Below are positions 17,093 to 27,032 of a stretch of 64,000 nucleotides of DNA, piece by piece. The stretch is from NCBI GenBank assembly GCA_947462875.1, contig CANHQJ010000002.1:62001-126000 (forward strand), in the 5' to 3' direction. This DNA comes from Verrucomicrobiia bacterium. Lineage in GTDB: Bacteria; Verrucomicrobiota; Verrucomicrobiia; Verrucomicrobiales; Akkermansiaceae. The notes below the pieces were generated by a model. The model did no database searches, was not told the origin of the DNA, and worked only from the letters and a program-made list of their open reading frames with translations. The stretch's first letter is position 1; every line of letters begins with the position of its first letter. The position numbers and the translations under genes were made by a program.

Positions 17093-17683
17093 ATGAAACG
17101 CAAACCATTCGTAAACCGGCTATTGGCCCTATCAGGCAGTTCCCTGCTTGCCGTCTCCTTGAGCCAAGCCGATACCCTCACCTGGGACGCCAACGGCACC
17201 ACGGCGGGGCAAGCCGACGGCGCGGGCACGTGGGATCCCGGCTCCAACTGGTGGGATGGTTTCGCCAATCTTGGCTGGACCTCCGGCGACTCCGCCGTCT
17301 TCGGCCGGGGTGGCGCGGGTGGAGCCGTGTCGCTTACGGAGCCCACCACCGTGGGCTCACTCACCTTTAACTCGTTCACGGGTACCTACACGCTCGGCAC
17401 TGCTGGCCAGACGATCACTCTGAATGGCGGCATCAAAATGAACCTCGGAGCGGGTGCCGCCACCATCAGCAGCCCGGTCACCCTCGGCGCGGCCCAAAGC
17501 TGGACGAACCATTCCTCCGGCCTGCTCACCATCGGTGGGACTGGAAACACCATCATCTCCATCGGCGGGGGCCGCAGTGCGTATTTTCAAGAGGGCAGTC
17601 TGCGCCTCGTGGTGATCCCGGAAACAAGCACCGTTCTGTTAGGCGGGTTGGGCATGCTTGCGCTCATGCGCCGGCGTCGGTGA
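17093..17683 (+). CDS. Short exported protein with PEP-CTERM-type sorting tail
   Basis: This 196-residue exported protein has a signal peptide (MKRKPFVNRLLALSGSSLLAVSLSQA). The start of an autotransporter-associated beta-strand module follows (WDANGTTAGQADGAGTWDPG, later TTVGSLTFNSFTGTYTLG). The tail has the tripartite PEP-CTERM form: P-E-T-S, a hydrophobic segment (TVLLGGLGMLALM) and RRRR. The usual P-E-P is replaced by P-E-T. The body holds only one beta-repeat before a C-terminal portion (GGGRSAYFQEGSLRLVV), so it may be an internally shortened relative of the larger proteins. Proteins with this tail are processed by an exosortase; none is encoded in the window. Confidence 0.75.
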   Translation: MKRKPFVNRLLALSGSSLLAVSLSQADTLTWDANGTTAGQADGAGTWDPGSNWWDGFANLGWTSGDSAVFGRGGAGGAVSLTEPTTVGSLTFNSFTGTYTLGTAGQTITLNGGIKMNLGAGAATISSPVTLGAAQSWTNHSSGLLTIGGTGNTIISIGGGRSAYFQEGSLRLVVIPETSTVLLGGLGMLALMRRRR

Positions 17684-17901
17684 GTTCCCGTCATGCATTT
17701 CCCATGGTCGCTGTGTCCCTTATGCGTTCTATCATGATCATTCCAACGCTCCCGCCATGACTCATGGATTTCCTCCGGTATGCCCGCCTGCCATCGCACA
17801 TCAGAAAACCCCATCAATGATCTGCCGCGCCGGATTGTTCTTGTTTTAAGATAAATCTCTAACATTTCACGCCAATCACCCTCCGAACCACCGCCATTGC
17901 C

Positions 17902-20900
17902 ATGACAAACCAAACGATCCATTCTTTTGCGAAATCGCTTTCTCTCACCGCCCTGGCCTTGATGGCACTGGGCACTAACCGGGTCTCCGCCGCCAGTGCG
18001 AACTGGACCGGCAGCGGCACCGATGCCCTGTGGTCCAATCCCGCCAACTGGAGCGCCACGCCCGTGCCGGGCACAGGAGATACGGCGACCTTCAACGCCG
18101 CGGCGGGAGCGGGAGGTGCGGTGATCGATCTCGGCGCAGGAGTGACCGTGAATACGATTTCCTTTGTCGGTCCAAGTTTTGCCGCTTACACGATTGGCGC
18201 CGGAGCGGTAAACTCCCAGTCGCTGGTTCTCAACGGATCGGGCAATGCGGGTCTCGCTTCTTCGGGAACAGCGACCACCGCACAGATCACCATCAATGCG
18301 GCGATCACGGTCAACAATACCCAGCAGTGGGTGATCAACACAGGTGCTGAACCTTGGATTATCAATGGCAGCGTGACTGCAAACGGGGCCTCTGGTTTGA
18401 CCAGGCAATTGAAAATCAACGGACGCAACACCATATTCAACGGCCTCCTCGCCGACCAAGTCGGTGGGGCCAAGCTCGAAATTTCCGGAGCTAATGCGAA
18501 AACCGCGATTCTCACCAACCCGAACAACAGCTTCACCGGAGGGCTGTATTTCGACAACGGCATCGTGAGCGCAAACTCCATCGGCATGATCGGCAGCAAC
18601 AGTGCGGCAGGTGCGGGCGGAAACTTGACCATGGGCAGCGGTTTCGGCGGTGGTGAGTTTATTTATACTGGCACGGGAAACACGACGGATCGTGTGATCA
18701 GCCTGACCGCAGGTATTTTCCACACATCGACCATCACCCATTCCGGCACCGGCTTGCTGAAATTCACGGGAAACATACTCTCCACCGGCAATTCGGGGAA
18801 ATTCCTGGGTCTGCGTGGCTCAACCGCAGGCTGGGGCGAAATGGCTGGCAGTTTCGGCGATTCTCCCTCGGGCACCACCAGCACCACTGCCGCAGGGGGT
18901 GCGGCGGAAGGAGCCAGCAGCATCATCGTCGCCGACCGCAGAGTCGCCACGGTGGGAAGTTTTGTGACAGGAACAGGGATAGCGCCGGGCACATACGTCA
19001 TTGCAAACACTGTAACCTCGGGTAATAACGGTACCCTGACACTCAGTTCTCCTGTCATCGCACCAGGTGTCGGTAACAGCCAGAGTCTTACTTTCTCCGG
19101 AGTCAATTCCATCACCAAGAGCGGTAGCGGCCGGTGGATTTTGTCCGGTAACAGCACCTTCAGCGGCTTCACCACCATCAGCGGCGGCAACCTCGCGGTT
19201 CACTCCCTCAACAACATCGCCAGCCCCAGCGCTTCCAGCAGCCTTGGCAGACCGACCACGGCATTTCACGGCACCATTGCGATCGGAAGCACTACTACCG
19301 CAGGACAGTTCACCTACCTCGGCAGTGGTGAAACCACCGACCGCATCATCAACCTCGCGGGCACCACGGGTGGGGTCATCCTCGATCAATCGGGCACGGG
19401 CTTGCTCAAGTTCACCAGCGGCTTCACGGCACCGGGAAGCGCCGCTACCGACCGTCGCAAAACGGTGACCTTGCAGGGTTCTAGCAGCGGCACAGGAGAG
19501 ATCGCCGGAGGGATCCCCGACAGCAGTCTCGGCACCGCAGGACAACTTGCGACAGCTCTTACCAAAACCGGCACCGGCACCTGGACCCTTTCCGGATCCA
19601 ACACCTACACCGGACTGACCACGGTCAGCGGCGGCACCTTGTGGATCGATGCCAACACCGGTTCGCTCAACGGCAGCACCGGCACGGCCTTGACCTTCGG
19701 CGGCACCGGCACCTTCCATTACGATGGCACTTCGGCCACGGGCACCAAGGCGCAAAACATGGGTTCGCTGACGTTCAGCGCGGGCGAAGGTACATTGCAA
19801 AACACCAAGGGCGGTTCCAGCAGCAGCACCGTGAATCACGCCAGTCTCGCGGCGCGAGCCGCGGGAGCCACCGGCAATTTTGTCAGTGGTGGCGCAGGCG
19901 ATACGGATAACAAAATTTCCTTCACCACCGCGCCCACGGCCGGTCAATTGATCGATCGTGGTTATTTCTTCAACGGCAGCAACTTCGCCGCCTATGATGC
20001 TGCAGGGTATTTGCGCGCGCTGAACTACGCAACCTCGGGCGGCGATACCAATACGGTCGATGTCGATACCATCACCGCCGGCAGACACGTGAAACTCACC
20101 GCCACACCGGCCGGTCAAAATACCATTTCCCTGCTCTCGCTCAATCTCGCGGGCAGTGTGAACTGGACGCAAAACGCCTCGCAAACGCTCACCTCACCGG
20201 CGATTCTCAAATCCGGCGGAGGCAGCGGCAGCATCAGCGGCGGCACGGCGGTGACCGCGGGCAGTGGCGTCGAATTGGTCGTACGCACGGATGTTTCATC
20301 GGACTCGTTGACCATCGGTGTGCCTCTTACCCAAGGCAGCGGCGGCCTCACCAAGTCCGGCGCGGGCACACTCATTCTGTCCGCTGCGGGCAGCAGCTAC
20401 ACCGGACAAACCCGTATCAATGCAGGCGCGCTGCTGGTCAACGGCACGATCACCGGCAATGGCGCGGCGACGGTGTATACCGGCGCGACACTCGGCGGCA
20501 GCGGCACCCTCGCGGGCGCGGTCACCTTGCAAACCGGAGCCGCGCTGCAGCCTTCCTTGAGCGGCGGTGCCAGCACGCTCACTTTGTCCAGCACCACGGC
20601 ACCGACGCTCAACACGGGCAGCGTTTTCAAGCTGCGCGCGCCTGCCTCGACGATGGACAAAATTTCCAGCAATGCCACTACGCTGAACATCAGCGGTACT
20701 GATCTGGTCATCGATACCACGGGTCTGTTCGGCAACGTGCCCAGCACGACGATCGTGCAGAACGCAGGCACCATCAGCGGATCCTTCCGCAGTGTCACGG
20801 TCACTGGCAACACCGATTACGCCGCCACGCTCGACTACGGCACCGCCGGCCAAGTCAAGGTGGCGCTCACCAACACCCTGTCCGCACCCACGGCGTATCG

Positions 20901-23900
20901 CATTCAGGTGGCCGCCAGCAGCAGCGCCACCGCCAATGCCGGGGATCCCGTCGCGCTGACGGTCACCGCTCTGAATCCCTCCGGTACGGCGCTCACGACG
21001 TTCTCCGGCGATGTTTCCCTATCATTCCACGGTCTCGCCTCCTCGCCTAACAGCACCGCTCCGTTTATCGCCGACAAAGACGGCGTTTCGCGCGCTGTCA
21101 CCGCCAGTGTGGGCACACCAAATGCCACGCTCACCTTCGTCAATGGCGTGGCCACCGTCAGCGGCTCGAACAACGGCCTGCTGACGGCCTGCAACGCCGC
21201 CGTCGCCACGCTTCATTGTTCGGACAGCATCGCCACCAGCGCCAGCGGTACGGGTGCGGGTGGCCTGAGCCTGACCATCGATCCGCTCGGCATCCATGCC
21301 TACTCCGTGACCGCATCCACGTCCCAGGTGACCGGCGTTCCCTTCACCACCACTGTCACAGCGCTCGATACCTATGGAAACATCGTGACCACCGATAGCA
21401 CCACGGTCGTGACCATGACCGGCAGCGGCAGCGCGCAGTTCGACAGCAACGGTGACAGCACCTTCGGAGACAACACCAAGACGCTGAGCAGCGGCACCTT
21501 CACCATCAGCACAAAAAATGATGTGGTGGAAACCATCACCCTCACCGCCACCTCCAGTGGCGGCAAGACCGGCACCTCGGCCTCCATCACGTTCAATCCG
21601 AGTTCGGCCAAGGACATCCTTTCCTTCACCTTCCCCACCTATGGTGCCGCCGTCATCTCAGGCACCAACATTACCAAGACCCTGCCCTTTGGCTCGACAG
21701 TGACGAGCCTTGCCCCCACCTACACCGTTTCCGGCGGTGCCACGGGCGACCCCGTTTCCGGCAGCACGCGGGATTTCACCACCCCGCAAACCTATACCAT
21801 CACCGCTCTCGATAGCTCGACGAAGGTGTATACCGTGACCGTCACCGTCGCTCCGCAACCGACCACCTTCACCTGGGCCAGCGCGACCAATGGCGACTTC
21901 AGTGATGCCGGCAAGTGGACCAACAACGTCGGCGACGGCACCGCGCCTGCATCGGCTGGCTTTGCCAACTACACGCTGAATTTCAACCAAAGCGGCACCT
22001 ACACCGCCACGCACAATCTCAACAACGGTTTCCTGCTGAACCAGGCGAATTTCGCCGGCACTGTGACGGTTGCCGGAACGAATGGCATGACCTTCACCAA
22101 CAATGGAGGCACCTTGCCCACGATCAATCAGAACAGCGCCAACACCGTCACCCTCGGTGCTCCCATCACGATGAGTGCCGACCTCACTTTCGGCGGCAGC
22201 GGGGCGGGTCGGATCAACCTCAACGGCAATGTATCCGGCGCCGGCAAGCTGATCAAGAACTCCGGCTATCGCATGGATGTGACCGGCACCAATAACTACA
22301 GCGGCGGCACCGTCATCAACGCGGGCAGCGTGGTCTTTGGCTCCACATCCAACAGCCTGTTAGGTACGGGAACGGTGACAGTGAACTCCGGAGCCTCGCT
22401 CTCACTCAACGGCAACAACAACCTGACCAATACCTTTGAATTCAACGGCGCGACCGTGACCAACGGCAACAGCTTTTCCGCCAACCTCAACGGGCCGATC
22501 ACGCTGACAGGCAGCAATATCTTCGACCTCGCCACCACGGGCAACATGAGTATAGGCGGTAACATCGGCGGCAGCGGCGGGATCGTCAGAAGAGGTACTA
22601 GCAGCGGCACGATCAACATCACCGGCAACAACAGCTTCACCGGCTCCGTCGCCATTCAGGCCGGCAGCATCACCGTGACATCCCTCAACAGCGTCAGCGG
22701 CGGCACCGCTACCAGCAATCTCGGCGCGCCAACCACCGCGGAAAACGGCACCATTTCCCTCGGTCTCACCACCACCAGCGCCAGTCTCATTTACAACGGC
22801 ACGGGTGAAACCACCGACCGTATTTTGCAACTCACGGGCTCCACGGGCGGTGCCACCATCACGCAGGGCGGCAATGCCTACCTGCCCACCACACGCGGCG
22901 AAACCGGATTGTTGAAATTCACCTCGGATGTTTCGATTCCCGGCGTGGCGGCAGTGGACAATCGCAAAACACTCACGCTCACCAACGCGCCGAAAGCTTC
23001 GACTGGCAGCGTGGTTGGCAAAGGGGAGATCAGTGGCAGCATCGGCGACAGCTTGCAAGGAACCTCGGGACAGACCGCCACCAGCATCACCAAAACGGGC
23101 AGCGGCACGTGGATCCTTTCGGGAGCCAACACCTACAGTGGCACCACCCGCGTCCAAGTTGGCACTCTGGCCATCACGCGACCAAACGCTCTCGGCGCCG
23201 GTCCCTTGGAAATTTCCAGCGGTGCGAGGATGCAGCTCGACTACCTTGGCACCCGCCAAGTGGCGTCGCTCAGCTATCCGAATTTCAGCGGCAGCGGCAC
23301 CTACGGATCCTCCGCATCGCTCGCCACTTTCAAGGACGATGCCTATTTCTCCGGTCCCGGCACGATCACCATCGGTGCGCTTCCCACCAGCGGCGTCGTG
23401 CTGGTTCGCACCAGCGGCACGAATCCCTCGAATGGCGGCGCTTCTGTCACCTTCACCGCCACGGTCACCGGCAGCACTCCCACCGGACGCGTTGCCTTTT
23501 ACGATGGTCTCACGCAGATCGGTTCTGTCGCTCTGAACGGCTCTTTCCAGGCGAGTTTCACCACATCGCTTCTCACGGGTGGCACGCACACGATCACGGC
23601 GGTCTATGGCGGCGATGGAAATAACGGCATCGCCTACTCTGCGGCGCTCTCACACACGGTCAACGATAGCCGTTCCGCCACGACCACCGCGCTGGCTCTG
23701 AGTTCCGGCGGCAATCCCTCGGCCTTCGGGGCCAGTGTCACCTACACCGCCACGGTCAACGGCAGCGCGGCCACCGGATCCGTTGCTTTTTACGATGGAT
23801 CGATCTTGATCGGCACCATCGCCCTCAATGGTTCCTCACAAGCCGCTCTCAGCACCAACGGACTGGCTGTCGGCTGGCGTCCGCTGCGCGCGGCCTACCT

Positions 23901-25605
23901 CGGCGATGCCACCAACGCCCCGAGCGGTTCCAGCACTTTGTTCCACTTGGTCAATCCATCGGCGGGCAACGGCAAAACCAAGGTCTTCATCCTCGCCGGA
24001 CAATCGAACATGCAAGGCAAAGCCGCGGTGGAAATCGGTCGCAATCCGAACAATCCCAACGACACCAATTTCTCCGGTGGTTACGGCAGCCTGCGCCACA
24101 TGCTGAACAAATCGCCGAACCAATACGGCTACCTCGCCGATCCCGCGAATCCGGCGGGCAGCAATCCCGGTTGGATCAAGCGGAATGATGTTTCGGTCAC
24201 CTACTGGAGCGGCGGCGGTGCCAGCGATGTGCCGAATCCCGCCAACCCCGCACGCACGGGCGACCTCGATCCTTTCTTCGGCAACAATGGCGAAGGTCCC
24301 ACCGGTGTCAATGGCCGCATCGGACCCGAGTATTCCTTCGGCCTCGTCGTCGGCAGCCAGTTGGGTGATCCGGTGTTGATTCTCAAGTATGCCTTCGGCG
24401 GCAAGTCATTGGCCGGAGATTTCCGTCCGCCCTCCGCTGTCGCCAATCGCGGCGGCACGGTGGGTGCCTACTACACCGGCATGCTCGCGCGTGTGAGCGC
24501 GGCACTCAGCGCCTTGCCTGCCGACAGTTATGAAATCGCCGGCTTCGGCTGGCACCAGGGCTGGAACGACCGCAGCAGCACGGCCTTTGCCAACGAGTAT
24601 GAAGATAACCTCGTCGATCTCATCCGCGACCTGCGTGCCGCCTGGAATTCACCCAACCTGCCCGTCACCATCGGCACCACCGGCATGGCGAACGCGGATC
24701 AAAGCGCCGATGGCGTCAAGGTCATCAACGCCCAGACTGCCGTCGCCAACTATGCCGTGAGTGATCCGAAATACCTCGGCAATGTCGTCACGGTGGATAC
24801 CCGTCCGTATGACTACGGCAATGATGTGGGGGGCAACAACGATGGCTACCACTGGAACCAGAATGCCGAGAGCTACTTCAATGCCGGCGAGCAAATGGCA
24901 CTGCGCCTCATGACGATTCTTCCGTCGCAAAGTTCCGCCAAGAACATACTGAGCTTCAGCATTCCCGGGCAGCTTTCGTCCAGTATCTCGGGCAACGTCA
25001 TCACCGTCACGGTGCCCGCAGGCATGGATCGCAGGGCGCTCGCACCCAGCTTCACCGTCTCTTCCCTGGCCACGGCCCTGCCGCTGTCCGGTGTGACGCG
25101 CGATTTCACCCTGCCGCAAACCTACACGGTCACCGCGCAGAATCTCAGCACGCAAACGTATACAGTCAACTTCGTCGAGTCCGCCTCGGCCTATGCCACT
25201 TGGGCCTCGACCCATGCCCCTTCCGGCACGGCAGCGGATGATTTCGACGGCGATGGCGTCAGCAATGCCGTTGAGTTCGTGTTGGGCGGTTCGTTAGGTG
25301 TGAACGATCTTTCCCGTTTGCCCGTGGCATCCACCAGAGGCAATGACCTGCTCTTCACGTTCTATCGCGCGCAAAGCTCCATCGATGCGAAGACCAGCCT
25401 GAACATCGAGGTCAGCACGAATCTCACCAACTGGAACGCGGCATCCTCGCCCTATGCCGTGCCGGATGGCGCGGCGGCGAACAATCCCGGCGTCACCGTG
25501 GAAAAAAACAATCCCGCCGCCGGCACCGATAAGGTGACCCTGCGCATACCCATGGGCTCGGATGCCGGGAAATTCGGCCGACTCAAGGTTCTCATTTCTC
25601 CCTAA
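17902..25605 (+). CDS. Giant beta-strand-repeat surface protein with an embedded sialate O-acetylesterase-like domain
   Basis: This is an exported protein of 2567 residues with signal peptide MTNQTIHSFAKSLSLTALALMALGTNRVSA. Many autotransporter-associated beta-strand repeats follow (units such as TKTGTGTWTLSGSNTYTGLT and LTKSGAGTLILSAAGSSYTG). Two larger modules, near residues 430-570 and 1590-1750, are clearly related to each other. Two Ig-like Big_3-type repeats (about 1830-2025) precede a carbohydrate esterase domain (about 2028-2340). That domain has the family landmarks GQSNM (Ser2035), GWHQG (2216-2220) and DGYH (Asp2314, His2317), so it is probably catalytically competent. Two short Ig-like domains with the pattern SSAK-x-I-LSF occur before and after, and the chain ends with a calcium-binding-like DFDGDGVSN segment. 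No beta-barrel translocator is visible. It probably removes acetyl groups from a polysaccharide at the cell surface. Confidence 0.85.
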   Translation: MTNQTIHSFAKSLSLTALALMALGTNRVSAASANWTGSGTDALWSNPANWSATPVPGTGDTATFNAAAGAGGAVIDLGAGVTVNTISFVGPSFAAYTIGAGAVNSQSLVLNGSGNAGLASSGTATTAQITINAAITVNNTQQWVINTGAEPWIINGSVTANGASGLTRQLKINGRNTIFNGLLADQVGGAKLEISGANAKTAILTNPNNSFTGGLYFDNGIVSANSIGMIGSNSAAGAGGNLTMGSGFGGGEFIYTGTGNTTDRVISLTAGIFHTSTITHSGTGLLKFTGNILSTGNSGKFLGLRGSTAGWGEMAGSFGDSPSGTTSTTAAGGAAEGASSIIVADRRVATVGSFVTGTGIAPGTYVIANTVTSGNNGTLTLSSPVIAPGVGNSQSLTFSGVNSITKSGSGRWILSGNSTFSGFTTISGGNLAVHSLNNIASPSASSSLGRPTTAFHGTIAIGSTTTAGQFTYLGSGETTDRIINLAGTTGGVILDQSGTGLLKFTSGFTAPGSAATDRRKTVTLQGSSSGTGEIAGGIPDSSLGTAGQLATALTKTGTGTWTLSGSNTYTGLTTVSGGTLWIDANTGSLNGSTGTALTFGGTGTFHYDGTSATGTKAQNMGSLTFSAGEGTLQNTKGGSSSSTVNHASLAARAAGATGNFVSGGAGDTDNKISFTTAPTAGQLIDRGYFFNGSNFAAYDAAGYLRALNYATSGGDTNTVDVDTITAGRHVKLTATPAGQNTISLLSLNLAGSVNWTQNASQTLTSPAILKSGGGSGSISGGTAVTAGSGVELVVRTDVSSDSLTIGVPLTQGSGGLTKSGAGTLILSAAGSSYTGQTRINAGALLVNGTITGNGAATVYTGATLGGSGTLAGAVTLQTGAALQPSLSGGASTLTLSSTTAPTLNTGSVFKLRAPASTMDKISSNATTLNISGTDLVIDTTGLFGNVPSTTIVQNAGTISGSFRSVTVTGNTDYAATLDYGTAGQVKVALTNTLSAPTAYRIQVAASSSATANAGDPVALTVTALNPSGTALTTFSGDVSLSFHGLASSPNSTAPFIADKDGVSRAVTASVGTPNATLTFVNGVATVSGSNNGLLTACNAAVATLHCSDSIATSASGTGAGGLSLTIDPLGIHAYSVTASTSQVTGVPFTTTVTALDTYGNIVTTDSTTVVTMTGSGSAQFDSNGDSTFGDNTKTLSSGTFTISTKNDVVETITLTATSSGGKTGTSASITFNPSSAKDILSFTFPTYGAAVISGTNITKTLPFGSTVTSLAPTYTVSGGATGDPVSGSTRDFTTPQTYTITALDSSTKVYTVTVTVAPQPTTFTWASATNGDFSDAGKWTNNVGDGTAPASAGFANYTLNFNQSGTYTATHNLNNGFLLNQANFAGTVTVAGTNGMTFTNNGGTLPTINQNSANTVTLGAPITMSADLTFGGSGAGRINLNGNVSGAGKLIKNSGYRMDVTGTNNYSGGTVINAGSVVFGSTSNSLLGTGTVTVNSGASLSLNGNNNLTNTFEFNGATVTNGNSFSANLNGPITLTGSNIFDLATTGNMSIGGNIGGSGGIVRRGTSSGTINITGNNSFTGSVAIQAGSITVTSLNSVSGGTATSNLGAPTTAENGTISLGLTTTSASLIYNGTGETTDRILQLTGSTGGATITQGGNAYLPTTRGETGLLKFTSDVSIPGVAAVDNRKTLTLTNAPKASTGSVVGKGEISGSIGDSLQGTSGQTATSITKTGSGTWILSGANTYSGTTRVQVGTLAITRPNALGAGPLEISSGARMQLDYLGTRQVASLSYPNFSGSGTYGSSASLATFKDDAYFSGPGTITIGALPTSGVVLVRTSGTNPSNGGASVTFTATVTGSTPTGRVAFYDGLTQIGSVALNGSFQASFTTSLLTGGTHTITAVYGGDGNNGIAYSAALSHTVNDSRSATTTALALSSGGNPSAFGASVTYTATVNGSAATGSVAFYDGSILIGTIALNGSSQAALSTNGLAVGWRPLRAAYLGDATNAPSGSSTLFHLVNPSAGNGKTKVFILAGQSNMQGKAAVEIGRNPNNPNDTNFSGGYGSLRHMLNKSPNQYGYLADPANPAGSNPGWIKRNDVSVTYWSGGGASDVPNPANPARTGDLDPFFGNNGEGPTGVNGRIGPEYSFGLVVGSQLGDPVLILKYAFGGKSLAGDFRPPSAVANRGGTVGAYYTGMLARVSAALSALPADSYEIAGFGWHQGWNDRSSTAFANEYEDNLVDLIRDLRAAWNSPNLPVTIGTTGMANADQSADGVKVINAQTAVANYAVSDPKYLGNVVTVDTRPYDYGNDVGGNNDGYHWNQNAESYFNAGEQMALRLMTILPSQSSAKNILSFSIPGQLSSSISGNVITVTVPAGMDRRALAPSFTVSSLATALPLSGVTRDFTLPQTYTVTAQNLSTQTYTVNFVESASAYATWASTHAPSGTAADDFDGDGVSNAVEFVLGGSLGVNDLSRLPVASTRGNDLLFTFYRAQSSIDAKTSLNIEVSTNLTNWNAASSPYAVPDGAAANNPGVTVEKNNPAAGTDKVTLRIPMGSDAGKFGRLKVLISP

Positions 25606-25617
25606 CAATTGATTGCC

Positions 25618-27015
25618 ATGCTGCGCCGATCTTTCCTGTACTTCGCCTTGCTTTCCTCGATGACCGCCGGAGGGCTTTCGCCTGCTGTGGAGTCTAACGG
25701 ATTGATGGGTCAGCGTTTTCTCACGCTGAACACCATCGTGCGGGTGCGGCAGATCGAGGTCACGCGGGATACCGCGCATGGTCCGGATGAGTCGTCCGTT
25801 CACACGCCTGCCGAGGCGCGGGTGTTTCGTGAGACCATCGAAAGATCCTGGCCCGGCGCGCGCATCACCTGGGCCTTCAGTTGGCTCGCGCTGCACGATG
25901 AACGGGCGCAGTACCGTGATTTGCGCGCCTTGGTGGTGAGCTATCAGAAAAAATTCGGTGATGAAATCACCTTCATCCCCGGAGCGTATTTTTCCAACAT
26001 GTACAACACCCGCGAGCAGGTGAACCGCGATCTGCACGAGGGGCTCCAGCGCGTTTCCGCCATCGTGGGTCATGGCTATCGGCCGAAAAGCGTGGTTGCC
26101 GGATTTCTTTCTTCCGACAATCTGCGTTACCTTGCCGAGAAGGAAAACATCCACGTTTGTCAGGGAAATATCTGGAGCCAGTATGCGGTCGATAACGGCG
26201 ATGGCGAGGGCTCGATCAGCTATCCGTATTACCCTTCGCGCGAGCATTTTTGCAAACCGGCGCGTGGTAAAGAGGACTTCATTGATGTGGTGAATCTCGA
26301 TGGCTGGACGGTGGATTTTCTCTGCGCCCGCATTCCCGGCTCGCGCATGGTCGCGGGCGAGCGCTGGCGCAGTCGGCAAGGCGTGGGGCCGATCGAAACA
26401 TTGCTGGACATGGGCACGGAACGCGGCTTGCAGGCGATGATGCACACCACGGCCTCGCATTTCGACGATGGCTTTCAGCGCAATGGCTTCGCCTGGGTGA
26501 CCTGCGGATGGGAGATGGGCTTGGTGGAGGCGCGGAAAATTTACGGTTACGGCGGACGCAATGGCATGGAGGGACTGGAGCTCTGGCTCTCACAAACGCG
26601 CAAGCGCTGGCCGGAGGCGCAGCTCATCACGCAGGGTGAGTTTGGCGAGCGCTGGCGTGCGCAATTCAAAAGCAATGATGCTCTCAACTATCGGTTCACG
26701 CATCGCGGTTGCGGCATCCGCGCGTCTGAGGAAGATCAGGAAATCCGCTGGTTCATGAACCGGGATTTCCGCCTCGCCTTGCTGCGGGACTGGAAAAAAA
26801 ACGATGCCCCGCTGGTGATCGATTTCACCCGCTACGATCTCCCCGCCGCCGAGCCCGCCGATCCGGAGCCCGGCAAACAATCGCGCAACTGGAGCCTGAT
26901 GAATCGCATCAACCAAAAAGGCACTCGCCCGCAGGATCAGCCTGTTCCAATTTCCGCGTTATCCGCAGAGGAGCAGGCGCTCATTCGCAAACACTATCCC
27001 GATATCACAAAGTAA
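25618..27015 (+). CDS. Exported protein, deacetylase/glycosidase-like fold (possibly DUF3863)
   Basis: This 465-residue protein starts 12 bp after the giant esterase gene and has a signal peptide (MLRRSFLYFALLSSMTAGGLSPA). The body resembles the glycoside hydrolase/deacetylase superfamily in layout: an early E-V-T-R-D-T-A-H-G segment, then GFLSSDNLRYLAEKENIHVCQGNIWSQYA, then a tract rich in Trp, Asp and His. From memory it fits the uncharacterised DUF3863 family seen in Bacteroides and Verrucomicrobia; that label is tentative. Tight spacing with its neighbours suggests one transcription unit acting on the same saccharide. Another in-frame start nine bases upstream is possible. Confidence 0.65.
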   Translation: MLRRSFLYFALLSSMTAGGLSPAVESNGLMGQRFLTLNTIVRVRQIEVTRDTAHGPDESSVHTPAEARVFRETIERSWPGARITWAFSWLALHDERAQYRDLRALVVSYQKKFGDEITFIPGAYFSNMYNTREQVNRDLHEGLQRVSAIVGHGYRPKSVVAGFLSSDNLRYLAEKENIHVCQGNIWSQYAVDNGDGEGSISYPYYPSREHFCKPARGKEDFIDVVNLDGWTVDFLCARIPGSRMVAGERWRSRQGVGPIETLLDMGTERGLQAMMHTTASHFDDGFQRNGFAWVTCGWEMGLVEARKIYGYGGRNGMEGLELWLSQTRKRWPEAQLITQGEFGERWRAQFKSNDALNYRFTHRGCGIRASEEDQEIRWFMNRDFRLALLRDWKKNDAPLVIDFTRYDLPAAEPADPEPGKQSRNWSLMNRINQKGTRPQDQPVPISALSAEEQALIRKHYPDITK

Positions 27016-27032
27016 TTTTCTAACGAAATTTT

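Noticed and set aside
18820-20184. Long antisense frames within the beta-repeat giants (also 22402-23589)
   Set aside because: They reflect the repetitive Gly/Thr/Ser codon bias of the sense strand.
17902-25605. Repeated DNA words in the giant gene taken as a CRISPR array
   Set aside because: Repeats are in frame, irregularly spaced and encode protein motifs; no direct repeats of 24-37 bp with equal spacers.
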